Source of the DNA: Deltaproteobacteria bacterium | GTDB taxonomy: Bacteria > BMS3Abin14 | Assembly: GCA_013151915.1 (NCBI GenBank) | Contig: JAADHJ010000050.1 | Location: 1 to 62,909 of the forward strand | Reading direction: 5' to 3' | Length of the DNA stretch: 62,909 bases | Shown here: piece after piece, positions 9,032 through 16,830 of the stretch | How the letters are laid out: each line of letters starts with the position of its first letter | How positions within the stretch are numbered: the stretch's first letter is position 1 | The notes under the pieces: model-generated | The model's database searches: none | The model's input: only the letters and a program-made list of their open reading frames with translations | What the model was told of the DNA's origin: nothing | Made by a program: the position numbers and the translations under genes

Positions 9032-9164
9032 TAGGGTCGTAAAAAGTCCATCAATGGCTTTTTACTCCACGGAAAGCGAAAAGTGTCATTTTCACTTTCC
9101 TCACAAATCTTCGATTTGAGCGCCCATCAGTGGACGTCTTGATGACTTTTTGCAAAGTCATCAA
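9029..9164 (+). repeat. Stacked-hairpin interspersed element, copy R2
   Basis: This full copy is in the GATAGGGTCGTAAAAAGTCC-first orientation and ends with the TGATGACTTTTTGCAAAGTCATCA inverted repeat. The order of hairpins is the same as in R4 and R5. One arm of the GC hairpin is imperfect (GCGCCC against GGACGT). It fills almost the whole gap between the NHL gene and the thioredoxin-like gene. Confidence 0.85.
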
Positions 9165-9212
9165 GATTGAAGGACTTGCAGGAAGAACCGCCCAATTAAG
9201 GAGAGGATTCCG

Positions 9213-9800
9213 ATGTTCCGTATTCGAGCGAGACGATCCACCTGTATTGTTTTTTTCTCTCTCCTGACGTCGTTAATGTTTCCGGCAACATCCCTGTATG
9301 CCCAGGATGGTGAGAAAGAGATGACCTCCATCCCCATGATCAGTGGCATCGAGATGCTAAAGGTCGGTGATACAGCGCCGGATTTTACAATTGAAGACCT
9401 GTCCGGGAACCAGTTTAACATGAAGGAATTTCTGGCAAAAAAACAGGGCGTCCTTATCTTCTTCTGGTCTATCTTCTGCGAACCATGCAAGGCGGAACTC
9501 CCGGTTATTCAGGAGTTGACCCGGGAATACAAGGACAGGGGGATCGGGTTTGTGGGTGTGGCCATAGATGGTACTCCAATGAAGGATGCTATCGCCGCCT
9601 TCGTCAAGCAGGAGAACTATTCCTTTAATGTTATTATCGATGAGTTGAATCCGGACGAATCTTTCAAGGTGTCGGACCCCTACGGTGTCGCAGGCACACC
9701 AACCCTCTATTTCATTGATAAAGCGGGAACCGTTCAGTTCTCCAAGGTTGGACGTATTCCCAAGGAAGATATCGAGGCGGCTTTCAAGAAGGTTCTCTAG
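9213..9800 (+). CDS. Secreted thioredoxin-like protein (TlpA/redoxin type)
   Basis: The 195-residue protein has a signal peptide (cleavage near SLYAQ) and a redoxin fold starting KVGDTAPDFTIEDLSGNQFN. The active-site segment is FFWSIFCEPCKAELP (CxxC, CEPC). Later, YGVAGTPTLYFID has the cis-proline threonine-proline pair expected of a thioredoxin. It is probably periplasmic and reduces or exchanges disulphides; in cytochrome loci such proteins keep haem-site cysteines reduced before haem attachment. The ATG follows AAGGAGAGG with normal spacing. The gene precedes the thioredoxin-decaheme fusion by eight bases, consistent with a haem-protein maturation role (inference). Confidence 0.88.
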   Translation: MFRIRARRSTCIVFFSLLTSLMFPATSLYAQDGEKEMTSIPMISGIEMLKVGDTAPDFTIEDLSGNQFNMKEFLAKKQGVLIFFWSIFCEPCKAELPVIQELTREYKDRGIGFVGVAIDGTPMKDAIAAFVKQENYSFNVIIDELNPDESFKVSDPYGVAGTPTLYFIDKAGTVQFSKVGRIPKEDIEAAFKKVL

Positions 9801-9808
9801 GCCCGCTG

Positions 9809-11419
9809 GTGTATGGTTCCGTGAGAAGATGGTTTCCCAGAGTCGGTAGCTGCCGCCTGCTCGCGGTAATACTGTCCGGGCTTTTTATCCTCGTTGCTGT
9901 TCCTTCCCCGGCATGGGCCCGGATTTCAGAGGGTGACAAGGCGGTTCCCTTCGCGGGCACGGGTCTGAACGGCAATCCTGTGGACATCGCCCCCCTGTTG
10001 GGCAAGCAGGTTGTTGTAATAAAGTTCGGCTCCATATACTGCTCGTCCTGTGTTCAGTCCATCGCGGCTTTTTCCGAACTTCAGAAAAAATATTCCCCCG
10101 ATGTCATCAAGGTCATCGGGGTCAACCTCGATATTTACGGTGCCCTTCAGGTAAGGCGGTTCTATAAGGGTCATGAGACCCTTGTTAAGTACCCGGTTAT
10201 GATTGACAAAAACCTCAAGGTCAGTAAGCAGTACGGCATCACGACCCTTCCTTCCCTCGTGGTGATAGGAAAAGACGGTAAGATTGCCAAGGTTATAATG
10301 AGTTATCAGGAGCATGAACTCAAGGATGCGGTGGCGTTTGTGGAAGGTCTTGTGGTGCCGAAGGTAACCGTTCAGCTGGCGGGGATCGGGCCGGAGAAAA
10401 AGGGCCGGTTTCGCATCCTCTTCCCCAACAACTTCACCAAAACCCGGCAGGATGCTATCTATATTATCGGACAGGTTCCGAAGCCGGGTGGTAAGATAGG
10501 CCTTACCTTAAACGGAGGCAGCCACCAGGAGGTGGTTGCCAAAAGGAAGATCTTCTATATCAGGACGCCCATTGCTCTCGGCAGTAACTATATCGAGGTT
10601 TCCTCCGCCGGTACCGGGGGAGAGAGGATAGTCAAGGCCATCGTTCTTTTTCGGGAACCGAAGCTCGGCAGAGGATTCGAAAACCAGTTCCCCACCTACC
10701 GATTTCACCTGGATGAAAATGAGAAACTGTGCAGTAAATGCCACGACATGGTTCCCCCCGAGACGACGGTACAGAACTTCATGATGATTACTCAGTCATG
10801 TCTCAAGTGCCACCAGGAACTGAGTAAAGAGAGATTCGTGCACGGTCCCATCACGGTGGGAGGCTGTTCTCCATGCCACGATTTTGGAAGCCTTCCGGCC
10901 AGGTATGAGCTCTTTTCCACGGGATCGGACCTGTGCTACGGCTGTCATGAGGAGAAGAAAAAGGAGTTCGCCAAGGACTATGTCCACGGGCCGATAGCAG
11001 CTGGTTCCTGCACGGTATGCCACAGCCCTCACGGTTCAAACGAGAGGTATAATCTGCGTCTTCCGGAGGGACAACTTTGCACCTCCTGCCATCAGAAGAT
11101 CAAAGAGTTGATGTCCCTGTCTACCCAGCACAGGCCCTTCAGGGATGGAGCCTGTACCGACTGCCATGATCCCCACGCTTCGGACAACCCGAGATTTTTC
11201 CTGAAAGGCATAGGGAATGATCTCTGTCTGAGTTGTCATGACAACGAGACCATGGAAAACCATCGTCACCCCGTGGGTGTTGTCCCCCGGTTTACCTTCC
11301 CCGGCATCAAACTGAATGACAGCGGGGAGCTGATGTGTACCTCCTGTCACAGCCCCCATGCCACAAACACTGAAAAGCTTCTACCAAAGGGTGGATGTAG
11401 CGCGTGCCATTCCTACTAA
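9809..11419 (+). CDS. Thioredoxin-like domain fused to decaheme c-type cytochrome
   Basis: The 536-residue exported protein has a signal ending SPAWA, then a thioredoxin-like domain (about residues 45-185) with CSSC and the TTLPSLVV cis-proline segment. A beta-rich linker follows. The C-terminal 230 residues contain ten CxxCH haem-binding motifs: CSKCH, CLKCH, CSPCH, CYGCH, CTVCH, CTSCH, CTDCH, CLSCH, CTSCH and CSACH. The paired spacing resembles doubled-CxxCH cytochromes. The haem domain is a clear electron carrier; the fused thioredoxin could act in disulphide redox or be structural. The start is GTG at 9809, just after the upstream stop; a GTG at 9821 is also possible. Context suggests a periplasmic or outer-membrane electron-transfer protein. 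Confidence 0.9.
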   Translation: MYGSVRRWFPRVGSCRLLAVILSGLFILVAVPSPAWARISEGDKAVPFAGTGLNGNPVDIAPLLGKQVVVIKFGSIYCSSCVQSIAAFSELQKKYSPDVIKVIGVNLDIYGALQVRRFYKGHETLVKYPVMIDKNLKVSKQYGITTLPSLVVIGKDGKIAKVIMSYQEHELKDAVAFVEGLVVPKVTVQLAGIGPEKKGRFRILFPNNFTKTRQDAIYIIGQVPKPGGKIGLTLNGGSHQEVVAKRKIFYIRTPIALGSNYIEVSSAGTGGERIVKAIVLFREPKLGRGFENQFPTYRFHLDENEKLCSKCHDMVPPETTVQNFMMITQSCLKCHQELSKERFVHGPITVGGCSPCHDFGSLPARYELFSTGSDLCYGCHEEKKKEFAKDYVHGPIAAGSCTVCHSPHGSNERYNLRLPEGQLCTSCHQKIKELMSLSTQHRPFRDGACTDCHDPHASDNPRFFLKGIGNDLCLSCHDNETMENHRHPVGVVPRFTFPGIKLNDSGELMCTSCHSPHATNTEKLLPKGGCSACHSY

Positions 11420-11429
11420 TTCTTTCCTG

Positions 11430-13172
11430 ATGAATCCTTTCCGAAAAAGACCGGCAGCCGGATATCTTCCCGCGGTTCTTCTCCTGTCCACCATTCTCCT
11501 GCTGACCCTGATTCTAGCTTCTCTGGGACAGCGAACCATTAAGAGGGAGAAGACCCTCCTCCTGGATCTGAAGGGCAGGCAGGCCGAGTTCGTGATCAAG
11601 TCCCTCGCATCGGCGAGCCGCATCAGCGTGTTGATGCTCGATCCATCAAGTCGTCACCTTCAGCGCTTTGTCAACGACACGGCCGACACCGAGAACGTCC
11701 AGTTTATAGCGGTTTACAATGCACAGGGACGCCTTATCGCGAAAAGTCGCAGATTTTCCCAGAACCTCTATGGGCTGACTGTGGCGGAGATTAAAGCCCG
11801 GATCGGGAAAGAGAACAGGGCCTTCTACATCGAGGATTACCCGGATGTTGGGAAAATTTATGTCCTTGCGGGCCGTTTTTATCCCTTTGACAGCTCGTGG
11901 ATGCATCTGAGGATGCTCGGCATCCCTTCCATACCGGGAGTTACGGAGGACCAGGAGGAGACGGGGGACGATACCGGGGCCTTCTACGCCCTCGTGGGTA
12001 TGGATATGGGGGACCTGGATGAGGCCGTTAGAAAGGGCACGAGGCAGACTGTTCTTAACGGTTTACTGCTCCTTCTCTTAGGTACGGTAGGATTTTACTT
12101 CCTTATCCTTGTCCAGGGATACTACTCCGCGAAAAGGGCTCTGGCGGATGTCCGTCAGTACACCCTGGATGTGATCGAGGGGATGGCGGAGGGTCTGGTA
12201 AATATTGATCAGGCCGGTATTCTCCGGAATGTCAACCCTGAGGCGGAGCACATGCTGGGGGAAAGCAACAGGGAGCTTGTGGGGAAACACTGGAACGATG
12301 CCTTCGACGGGGAGGAATGGCAACCTGTCAAAAAATGTCTTTCCAGGGGGATGCCCTTCTACGATCTTGAGATTCCCCCCGGCGGCTCCCAACGGCAGCA
12401 CCTGGTGGTAACCATGATACCTGTTCGGGGCCAGGCGGGCGGCATGGTCCTGTTTCTGCGGGACATGGGAGAGGTGAGGAGCCTCCAGACCGAAGTTCGG
12501 CGATCAGAAAGGTTGGCGGCTCTGGGCCGCATGGTAGCCGGCATGGCCCACGAGATCCGCAATCCTCTCAATTCCATCAGGGGGTTCAGCCAGCACCTGA
12601 AGAACCGCTTTACTCCCGAGAGTGTCGAGATGAGGTCCGTGGACACCATAATCAGGGAGGTTGACAGGTTAAACCGCGTTATTACGGAACTGCTCGATTT
12701 CTCCAAACCGAGGGAGCCGGACCTGGCGGAAATTGATCTCAACGAAATTGTAAAGTCAACCATCTCCCTCGTTGAACGTGAAGCCGCGAGCCAGGGTATC
12801 ATGTGCGTCGATGAAACAAATCCGGAGCCGGTCCATATTATGGGGGACGGCGACAGCCTGAAACAGCTTCTTCTTAATCTGTTGCTAAATGCCATACAGG
12901 CCATGCCCGAAGGCGGAGTCCTGACGGCGGCAACCGCCGTCAGCGGGGACAAGGCGGTGCTGTCCATATCCGACACGGGCATGGGTATCAGCGAAAAGGA
13001 CCAGGAACGGATCTTCGAGCCTTTTTTTACGTCGAGGGAGACGGGCACGGGCCTTGGCCTTTCCACCGTCCACCGCATCGCCCAGGATCACAATGCCGAG
13101 ATCCGGGTGAAATCGTCAGAGGGTGAGGGGACGAAATTTACCGTCAGATTTTCCCTGGCAAAGACGCCTTAG
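11430..13172 (+). CDS. Membrane sensor histidine kinase (NtrB/ZraS-like)
   Basis: The 580-residue kinase has transmembrane helices at about residues 15-35 and 215-240, flanking a periplasmic sensing domain of some 180 residues. A PAS domain follows (AGILRNVNPEAEHMLG). The HisKA segment GRMVAGMAHEIRNPLNSI carries the phospho-accepting histidine. The ATPase domain has LLLNLLLNAIQAMPEGG (N box), SDTGMGI (G1) and GTGLGLSTV (G2). The ATG at 11430 lies ten bases after the cytochrome stop; an upstream in-frame ATG at 11358 lies inside the cytochrome gene and would add a non-signal extension. It pairs with the NtrC-type regulator at 13382, from which it is separated by a heptamer array. It probably senses envelope or redox state (inference). 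Confidence 0.92.
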   Translation: MNPFRKRPAAGYLPAVLLLSTILLLTLILASLGQRTIKREKTLLLDLKGRQAEFVIKSLASASRISVLMLDPSSRHLQRFVNDTADTENVQFIAVYNAQGRLIAKSRRFSQNLYGLTVAEIKARIGKENRAFYIEDYPDVGKIYVLAGRFYPFDSSWMHLRMLGIPSIPGVTEDQEETGDDTGAFYALVGMDMGDLDEAVRKGTRQTVLNGLLLLLLGTVGFYFLILVQGYYSAKRALADVRQYTLDVIEGMAEGLVNIDQAGILRNVNPEAEHMLGESNRELVGKHWNDAFDGEEWQPVKKCLSRGMPFYDLEIPPGGSQRQHLVVTMIPVRGQAGGMVLFLRDMGEVRSLQTEVRRSERLAALGRMVAGMAHEIRNPLNSIRGFSQHLKNRFTPESVEMRSVDTIIREVDRLNRVITELLDFSKPREPDLAEIDLNEIVKSTISLVEREAASQGIMCVDETNPEPVHIMGDGDSLKQLLLNLLLNAIQAMPEGGVLTAATAVSGDKAVLSISDTGMGISEKDQERIFEPFFTSRETGTGLGLSTVHRIAQDHNAEIRVKSSEGEGTKFTVRFSLAKTP

Positions 13173-13226
13173 AGCGCATTTATGGAACGTGTATGGGGGG
13201 AGGGGAGTTAGGGTGTTTGGGAGTGG

Positions 13227-13333
13227 ATTCCAGACCAAGACCCTAGAACCCAGACCCTGAATGCTCGACTCTGGACATTGGCCACCGCGCCCTCTGGACT
13301 CCGCGACTCTGGACTCTGGACTCTGGACTCTGA
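13227..13333 (+). repeat. Heptamer array H1 (ACTCTGG-type)
   Basis: About fifteen seven-base units, degenerate at the left (for example ACCCTAG, ACCCTGA) and exact at the right (ACTCTGG repeated). The period of seven is visible by eye. The array fills the gap between the sensor kinase and its NtrC partner. Copy number is likely variable, which would alter spacing but no reading frame here. Confidence 0.85.
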
Positions 13334-13381
13334 CCGCAAGGTCCTGTAGCCTGTGATTAAACAACCTGGAGGCAATGAACT

Positions 13382-14749
13382 GTGAAACCGAATTCCGGCA
13401 GGTCAAAATACTCTGTCCTGGTCGTTGATGACCAAAGGTCCCAGAGGGAACTCCTCGATATGGTCCTCTCTGAGGAGGGCTGCCGCGTGGAAACAGCCGC
13501 CAGTGGAGAGGAAGCTGTGGAAAAGGTTTCAGCTCGGTTCTTCAACCTGATTATCATGGACCTGAGTATGCCCGGAATAGGGGGTCTCCAGGCGTTAAAG
13601 CAGATAAAGGAAATCTCGGCCAGCGCGCAGGTCCTCATCGTCACAGCCTACGCCAGTGTGGATTCGGCCGTGGAAGCCATGCGGTCCGGGGCGCTGAATT
13701 ACCTCACAAAACCGATTGACCTGGAGGAACTGAAGATCCAGGTGGCCAAGACCATGGAAATTTCACAGTTGATGGCTGAAAATAAGGTTCTTAGAGTTCA
13801 GGCCGAAAATACCTTCAAGGCCAGCCGGATCATTGGAAAAAGCCAGAAAATTCAGGAGGTATTCGATACTCTCAAGATGGTTTCGCCCACAGATGCAACA
13901 ATCCTTATCCTGGGCGAAAGCGGAACCGGGAAGGAACTTGTCGCCGATGCCATCCACCAGAACAGTCCTCGCTTCGGAGGGCCTCTTGTCAAGGTCAACT
14001 GTGCAGCCCTGCCGGAAAGCCTCCTCGAAAGTGAGCTGTTCGGCCATGAAAAGGGGGCCTTTACAGGTGCGGCATCGAGGCGTGAGGGGAGGTTTAAACT
14101 GGCTGACGGCGGGACCCTCTTTCTCGACGAGATTGGCGAGATGAGTCTGCTCCTCCAGACGAAACTCCTGAGGATTATCCAGACCAGATCGTTTGAACGG
14201 GTCGGGGGAACCGAGACCTTGGAGGTTGATGTCCGCCTTATCGTAGCGACAAACAGGGATATCGAGGTCGAGGTAAAGGAAGGGCGCTTCAGGGAAGACC
14301 TGTATTATCGCCTTAACGTGATTCCCATTAATCTTCCGCCCCTCAGGGATAGAAGGGAGGATATCCCCCTGTTGGCGGAGCACTTCCTGAAGGAAATTTC
14401 GGAAAGGAACCGCAAGGACATCAGAGGATTTGCGCCGCAGTCCATGGATCTCCTGGTGAGAAACCGATGGAAGGGCAATATCCGTGAGCTTGAGAATGTT
14501 GTTGAAAGAGCAGTGATCATGTCCAGAAGCGAGTTTGTCCAGCCGGGGGACCTTCCGGCTCACATACAGGATTCTAAAGCCTCGAAACCCGTCGGTATTG
14601 CGCCAGGCCGCCCCCTCAGTGAGTTGGAAAGGGAGGCGATTGTACAGACCCTTCAACTGACGGGTGGGAACAGGACGGAAGCTGCCAGGCTCCTGGGGAT
14701 CAGCCGCAGGACCCTCCAGTACAAACTCAAGGAGTACGGTGTCACGTAA
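13382..14749 (+). CDS. Sigma-54-dependent response regulator, NtrC family
   Basis: The 455-residue activator has a receiver domain (VLVVDDQRSQRE acidic pair, MDLSMPG phospho-acceptor Asp, LTKPIDL lysine). The AAA+ domain has GESGTGKE (Walker A), GAFTGA (sigma-54 contact loop) and GGTLFLDEIGEM (Walker B). A Fis-type helix-turn-helix closes the protein (NRTEAARLLGISRRTLQYKL). The GTG start at 13382 has GGAGG nine bases upstream; a nearby ATG at 13376 is out of frame. It is the partner of the kinase at 11430. Its targets are not identifiable from the window. A good sigma-54 promoter lies at 41486, but that is beside another NtrC gene. Confidence 0.94.
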   Translation: MKPNSGRSKYSVLVVDDQRSQRELLDMVLSEEGCRVETAASGEEAVEKVSARFFNLIIMDLSMPGIGGLQALKQIKEISASAQVLIVTAYASVDSAVEAMRSGALNYLTKPIDLEELKIQVAKTMEISQLMAENKVLRVQAENTFKASRIIGKSQKIQEVFDTLKMVSPTDATILILGESGTGKELVADAIHQNSPRFGGPLVKVNCAALPESLLESELFGHEKGAFTGAASRREGRFKLADGGTLFLDEIGEMSLLLQTKLLRIIQTRSFERVGGTETLEVDVRLIVATNRDIEVEVKEGRFREDLYYRLNVIPINLPPLRDRREDIPLLAEHFLKEISERNRKDIRGFAPQSMDLLVRNRWKGNIRELENVVERAVIMSRSEFVQPGDLPAHIQDSKASKPVGIAPGRPLSELEREAIVQTLQLTGGNRTEAARLLGISRRTLQYKLKEYGVT

Positions 14750-14781
14750 CCCTTAACAGCTTCCTCCCGTTAACTTTTTCC

Positions 14782-14809
14782 TTGATTTAGTTTGATAAAT
14801 GTTTATATT
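14782..14809 (+). promoter_or_regulatory. Sigma-70 promoter of a putative small RNA
   Basis: TTGATT (14782-14787), a 16-base spacer and TATATT (14804-14809) form a good pair in an AT-rich island just downstream of the NtrC gene. A start near 14816 would put the 5' end at the first base of a long complementary stem. No reading frame follows before the terminator at 14950-14990. Confidence 0.55.
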
Positions 14810-14815
14810 GCATGG

Positions 14816-14990
14816 GGTTATGGTTCTTCGATAAGGAAGGTAGGCTTTTGGAGCAATCTCTGCGCTTACCTTCAGGTATCGTCCCATAACCTTGCGGGCC
14901 TTTTGGCCATGCGATGATCTGCCCCCAATGCTCGGTACTTTACCGGGCCGGCCCCCCAACGGCCCCCAACGTTGGGGGGCCATTTTTTTT
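14816..14990 (+). ncRNA. Putative structured small RNA
   Basis: The stretch folds into consecutive hairpins. The first is long and interrupted: GGTTATGG (14816-14823) pairs with CCATAACC (14884-14891), CGATA (14829-14833) with TATCG (14877-14881), and AAGGTAGGC (14837-14845) with GCTTACCTT (14864-14872, one G-U pair), leaving an 18-base loop that contains GGAG. Then come GCGGGCC/GGCCATGC, CGGTA/TACCG and a 12-bp terminator stem followed by eight T. It has its own promoter upstream, and the next gene has a separate promoter downstream of the terminator. I do not recognise it as 6S, SRP, RNase P, tmRNA or a known riboswitch. An exposed GGAG loop would suit CsrA binding or pairing with an anti-SD-like partner (inference). 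Confidence 0.5.
14950..14990 (+). terminator. Strong intrinsic terminator
   Basis: GGCCCCCCAACG (14950-14961) pairs perfectly with CGTTGGGGGGCC (14970-14981) across an 8-base loop, followed by A and eight T. The T-run is on the + strand side only, so it ends rightward transcription from the small-RNA promoter or from the NtrC operon. Confidence 0.9.
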
Positions 14991-14998
14991 GGACTGTT

Positions 14999-15027
14999 TT
15001 GTGCAAGGCACCATGGTGTATTATAGT
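14999..15027 (+). promoter_or_regulatory. Sigma-70 promoter of the 15068 lipoprotein gene
   Basis: TTGTGC (14999-15004), a 17-base spacer and TATAGT (15022-15027) lie directly after the terminator and 40 bases before the ATG at 15068. This gives the lipoprotein gene its own start and argues against the upstream hairpins being its attenuator. Confidence 0.5.
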
Positions 15028-15067
15028 ATGTCCGTGAATATTCCCTGCATGGAGGTGCTGCCTCAAG

Positions 15068-15841
15068 ATGACCCGCCGATTCATCCTTTTTTCATGTACC
15101 GTTTTTCTTCTACTCCTCTGGGGATGTGCAGGACGGCCTTTCCAGCAGGAGGATGCTTCGTGGAAGGGAGCCGAGATAACCGGCATTCTTACCGACGAAG
15201 ACGGTGATCCTGTCCCCGGAGGCTACGTGTACGCCTACGGCGGGGAACGGAAGAGTACCCTGGGACCCGCGGACGCCATGAGCGAAGCGTCGGAAACAGG
15301 GGGTCAGTACCTTCTCATCGTACCCCCCGGCAGTTACCGCGTCGTGGCAAGAAAACGCGGGTCAGGATCAATCAGCGGCCCCCTCAGGAACGGGGACCTG
15401 GTGGGCGAATTTCCGGGGCGAGTCTCCGTTAAACGGCCCGGAAATTCGGGTCTCGACATATCGTTGAGGGTTTTCAGGCAGGGCCTGGAAGGGGACCCTT
15501 CCAGGGTGCTCAGTACGGATACGATTGTTTCGGGTATTGTGCTGAATTCGGAGGGGCACCCACTTGCGGGTGCCCACGCTTTTGCCTACAGGGGCACGTT
15601 CAGACGGGATCCGCCGGATTTCCTCTCCCGGGTTACAGGCCGGAATGGTCGTTTTGTTCTCAATCTGCCGGGCGATGGTATATATTCCATAGGCGCGAGA
15701 ACAGGTTCCAGGGGCCGGCCGGGTTCCGGCGATCTCATGGGGTTCTGGGGCAACTCCATGAAACCGAGGCGGATTGCGGCCGGAAGCCGCACCGGAGGGC
15801 TTCGCCTGGTTTTAAGACCCTATTCCGCCACTCGACCTTGA
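15068..15841 (+). CDS. Cna-B/carboxypeptidase-regulatory-like lipoprotein (paralogue 1)
   Basis: The 257-residue lipoprotein has a signal ending LLLLWGC|AG. Two tandem prealbumin-like domains follow, each opening G-L-DE-G-PV-G--VYAY and closing PPGSYRVVARKRGSG or GIYSIGARTGSRG; the first is followed by GPLRNGDLVGEF and the second by GSGDLMGFWG. The same signatures recur in five other proteins of the window (23027, 28513, 29571, 32019 and 42556), so this is an outlying member of a local family. Such domains are structural or ligand-binding, not catalytic. The ATG follows GGAGGT about eleven bases upstream. It lies next to a tetrapyrrole methylase-like gene; no function can be named. Confidence 0.75.
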   Translation: MTRRFILFSCTVFLLLLWGCAGRPFQQEDASWKGAEITGILTDEDGDPVPGGYVYAYGGERKSTLGPADAMSEASETGGQYLLIVPPGSYRVVARKRGSGSISGPLRNGDLVGEFPGRVSVKRPGNSGLDISLRVFRQGLEGDPSRVLSTDTIVSGIVLNSEGHPLAGAHAFAYRGTFRRDPPDFLSRVTGRNGRFVLNLPGDGIYSIGARTGSRGRPGSGDLMGFWGNSMKPRRIAAGSRTGGLRLVLRPYSATRP

Positions 15842-15929
15842 CCTTGGTTACCCTGTGGTGTCAGTAGGGGAGCAGGGTTACGTATGGGCGTGAGGGAATA
15901 CGGGAGTAAAGAATATGGAGGTTGGGATA

Positions 15930-16697
15930 ATGGAAAACACTGTCTACTTCATTGGCGCCGGCCCGGGGCATTCGAAATATTTGACCCTCGAGGGGCTAGA
16001 GGTCCTGGGGAACTGTCGGCTCGTATTCGCCCTTTCCCCTTATCCCGAAACCTTCCGGAAATACCTTGCAGGGAAGCGCGTTGAGAATCCGTTCAACTAT
16101 CTTTTCTCCGAGATAAAGCAGGAGGTGGAAACTGCTCTGGACAATGGATCGGTTGGTTTTCTGGTACCTGGGGATCTCACCGTCTTTTCGCCGTTCTTCT
16201 CCCTCGTGGAATATTTCGGGGATCGTTCGAGGATCATCGCCGGCGTCGGTGTTATTAACGCCGCGGCCGCTGTCGTAAAGCGAACCCTCGATCTGCCCCG
16301 TGTCAGCCATTCCGTCGTTCTGACCAGTCCCAAGAGGATCGGTAGAGACACCACCGGGACTGTGCTGGGTACGCTGGCGTCATCCGCGGATACGATGGTC
16401 ATTTACATGAACAACAGGCCCCTGCCCCAGCTGATGGAGGAACTGGCACCGGGATTCGGTCCCGGCACTCCCGTTGCTATCGTCTATCGGGTCGGGCTCG
16501 ATGGTGAAAAGGTCTACAGGGGCACCATGGCCACTATTGCCGATGTTGTGGGGGATGACGACATCTTCGGCTTTGAATCGGGCAAACCATCCATGGGGAT
16601 CATCCTGATCGGCGATGTTCTGGATGCCGATCCCGATCCATCCTTCTGGGACAGACGGAAAGAGCTGTTCTGGGACCGGGAGAGGAGAAAAGATTGA
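15930..16697 (+). CDS. Tetrapyrrole methylase-family protein (CbiF/CobM-like)
   Basis: The 255-residue protein begins VYFIGAGPGHSKYLTLEGLE, the SAM-binding glycine motif of the tetrapyrrole (corrin/porphyrin) methylase family, and keeps GFLVPGDLTVFSPF and a C-terminal MGIILIGDV strand. Best resemblance is to precorrin-4 C11-methyltransferase types. However, the PGDP-like segment reads VPGDLTV, and no other cobalamin gene is present, so the substrate is uncertain. The ATG at 15930 follows GGAGG at good spacing, better than the ATG at 15915. Its stop is just before repeat R3. Neighbours are two U32-family proteins, suggesting a maturation or cofactor role (inference). Confidence 0.75.
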   Translation: MENTVYFIGAGPGHSKYLTLEGLEVLGNCRLVFALSPYPETFRKYLAGKRVENPFNYLFSEIKQEVETALDNGSVGFLVPGDLTVFSPFFSLVEYFGDRSRIIAGVGVINAAAAVVKRTLDLPRVSHSVVLTSPKRIGRDTTGTVLGTLASSADTMVIYMNNRPLPQLMEELAPGFGPGTPVAIVYRVGLDGEKVYRGTMATIADVVGDDDIFGFESGKPSMGIILIGDVLDADPDPSFWDRRKELFWDRERRKD

Positions 16698-16830
16698 TGA
16701 CTTCGTAAGAAGTCATCAATGCGCCCACTTAGGGGCGCTCAAATCGAAGATTTGTGAGGAAAGCGGAAATGACATTTTTCGCTTTCCGTTGAGTAAAAAG
16801 CCATGGAGGGACTTTTTACGACCCTATCAA
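16694..16830 (-). repeat. Stacked-hairpin interspersed element, copy R3
   Basis: This full copy is in the reverse orientation (TTGATGACTTC first, ATAGGG end last). It contains TTGATGACTTC/GAAGTCATCAA, GCGCCC/GGGCGC, AAATC/GATTT, GGAAAGC/GCTTTCC and AAAAAG/CTTTTT pairings in order. The annotated start of the next gene (16803) lies inside it, as does the stop of the methylase gene. Confidence 0.88.

Noticed and set aside
14816-14990. Riboswitch or attenuator for the 15068 gene
   Set aside because: The 15068 gene has its own promoter downstream of the terminator; a free-standing small RNA fits better, though read-through control cannot be excluded.
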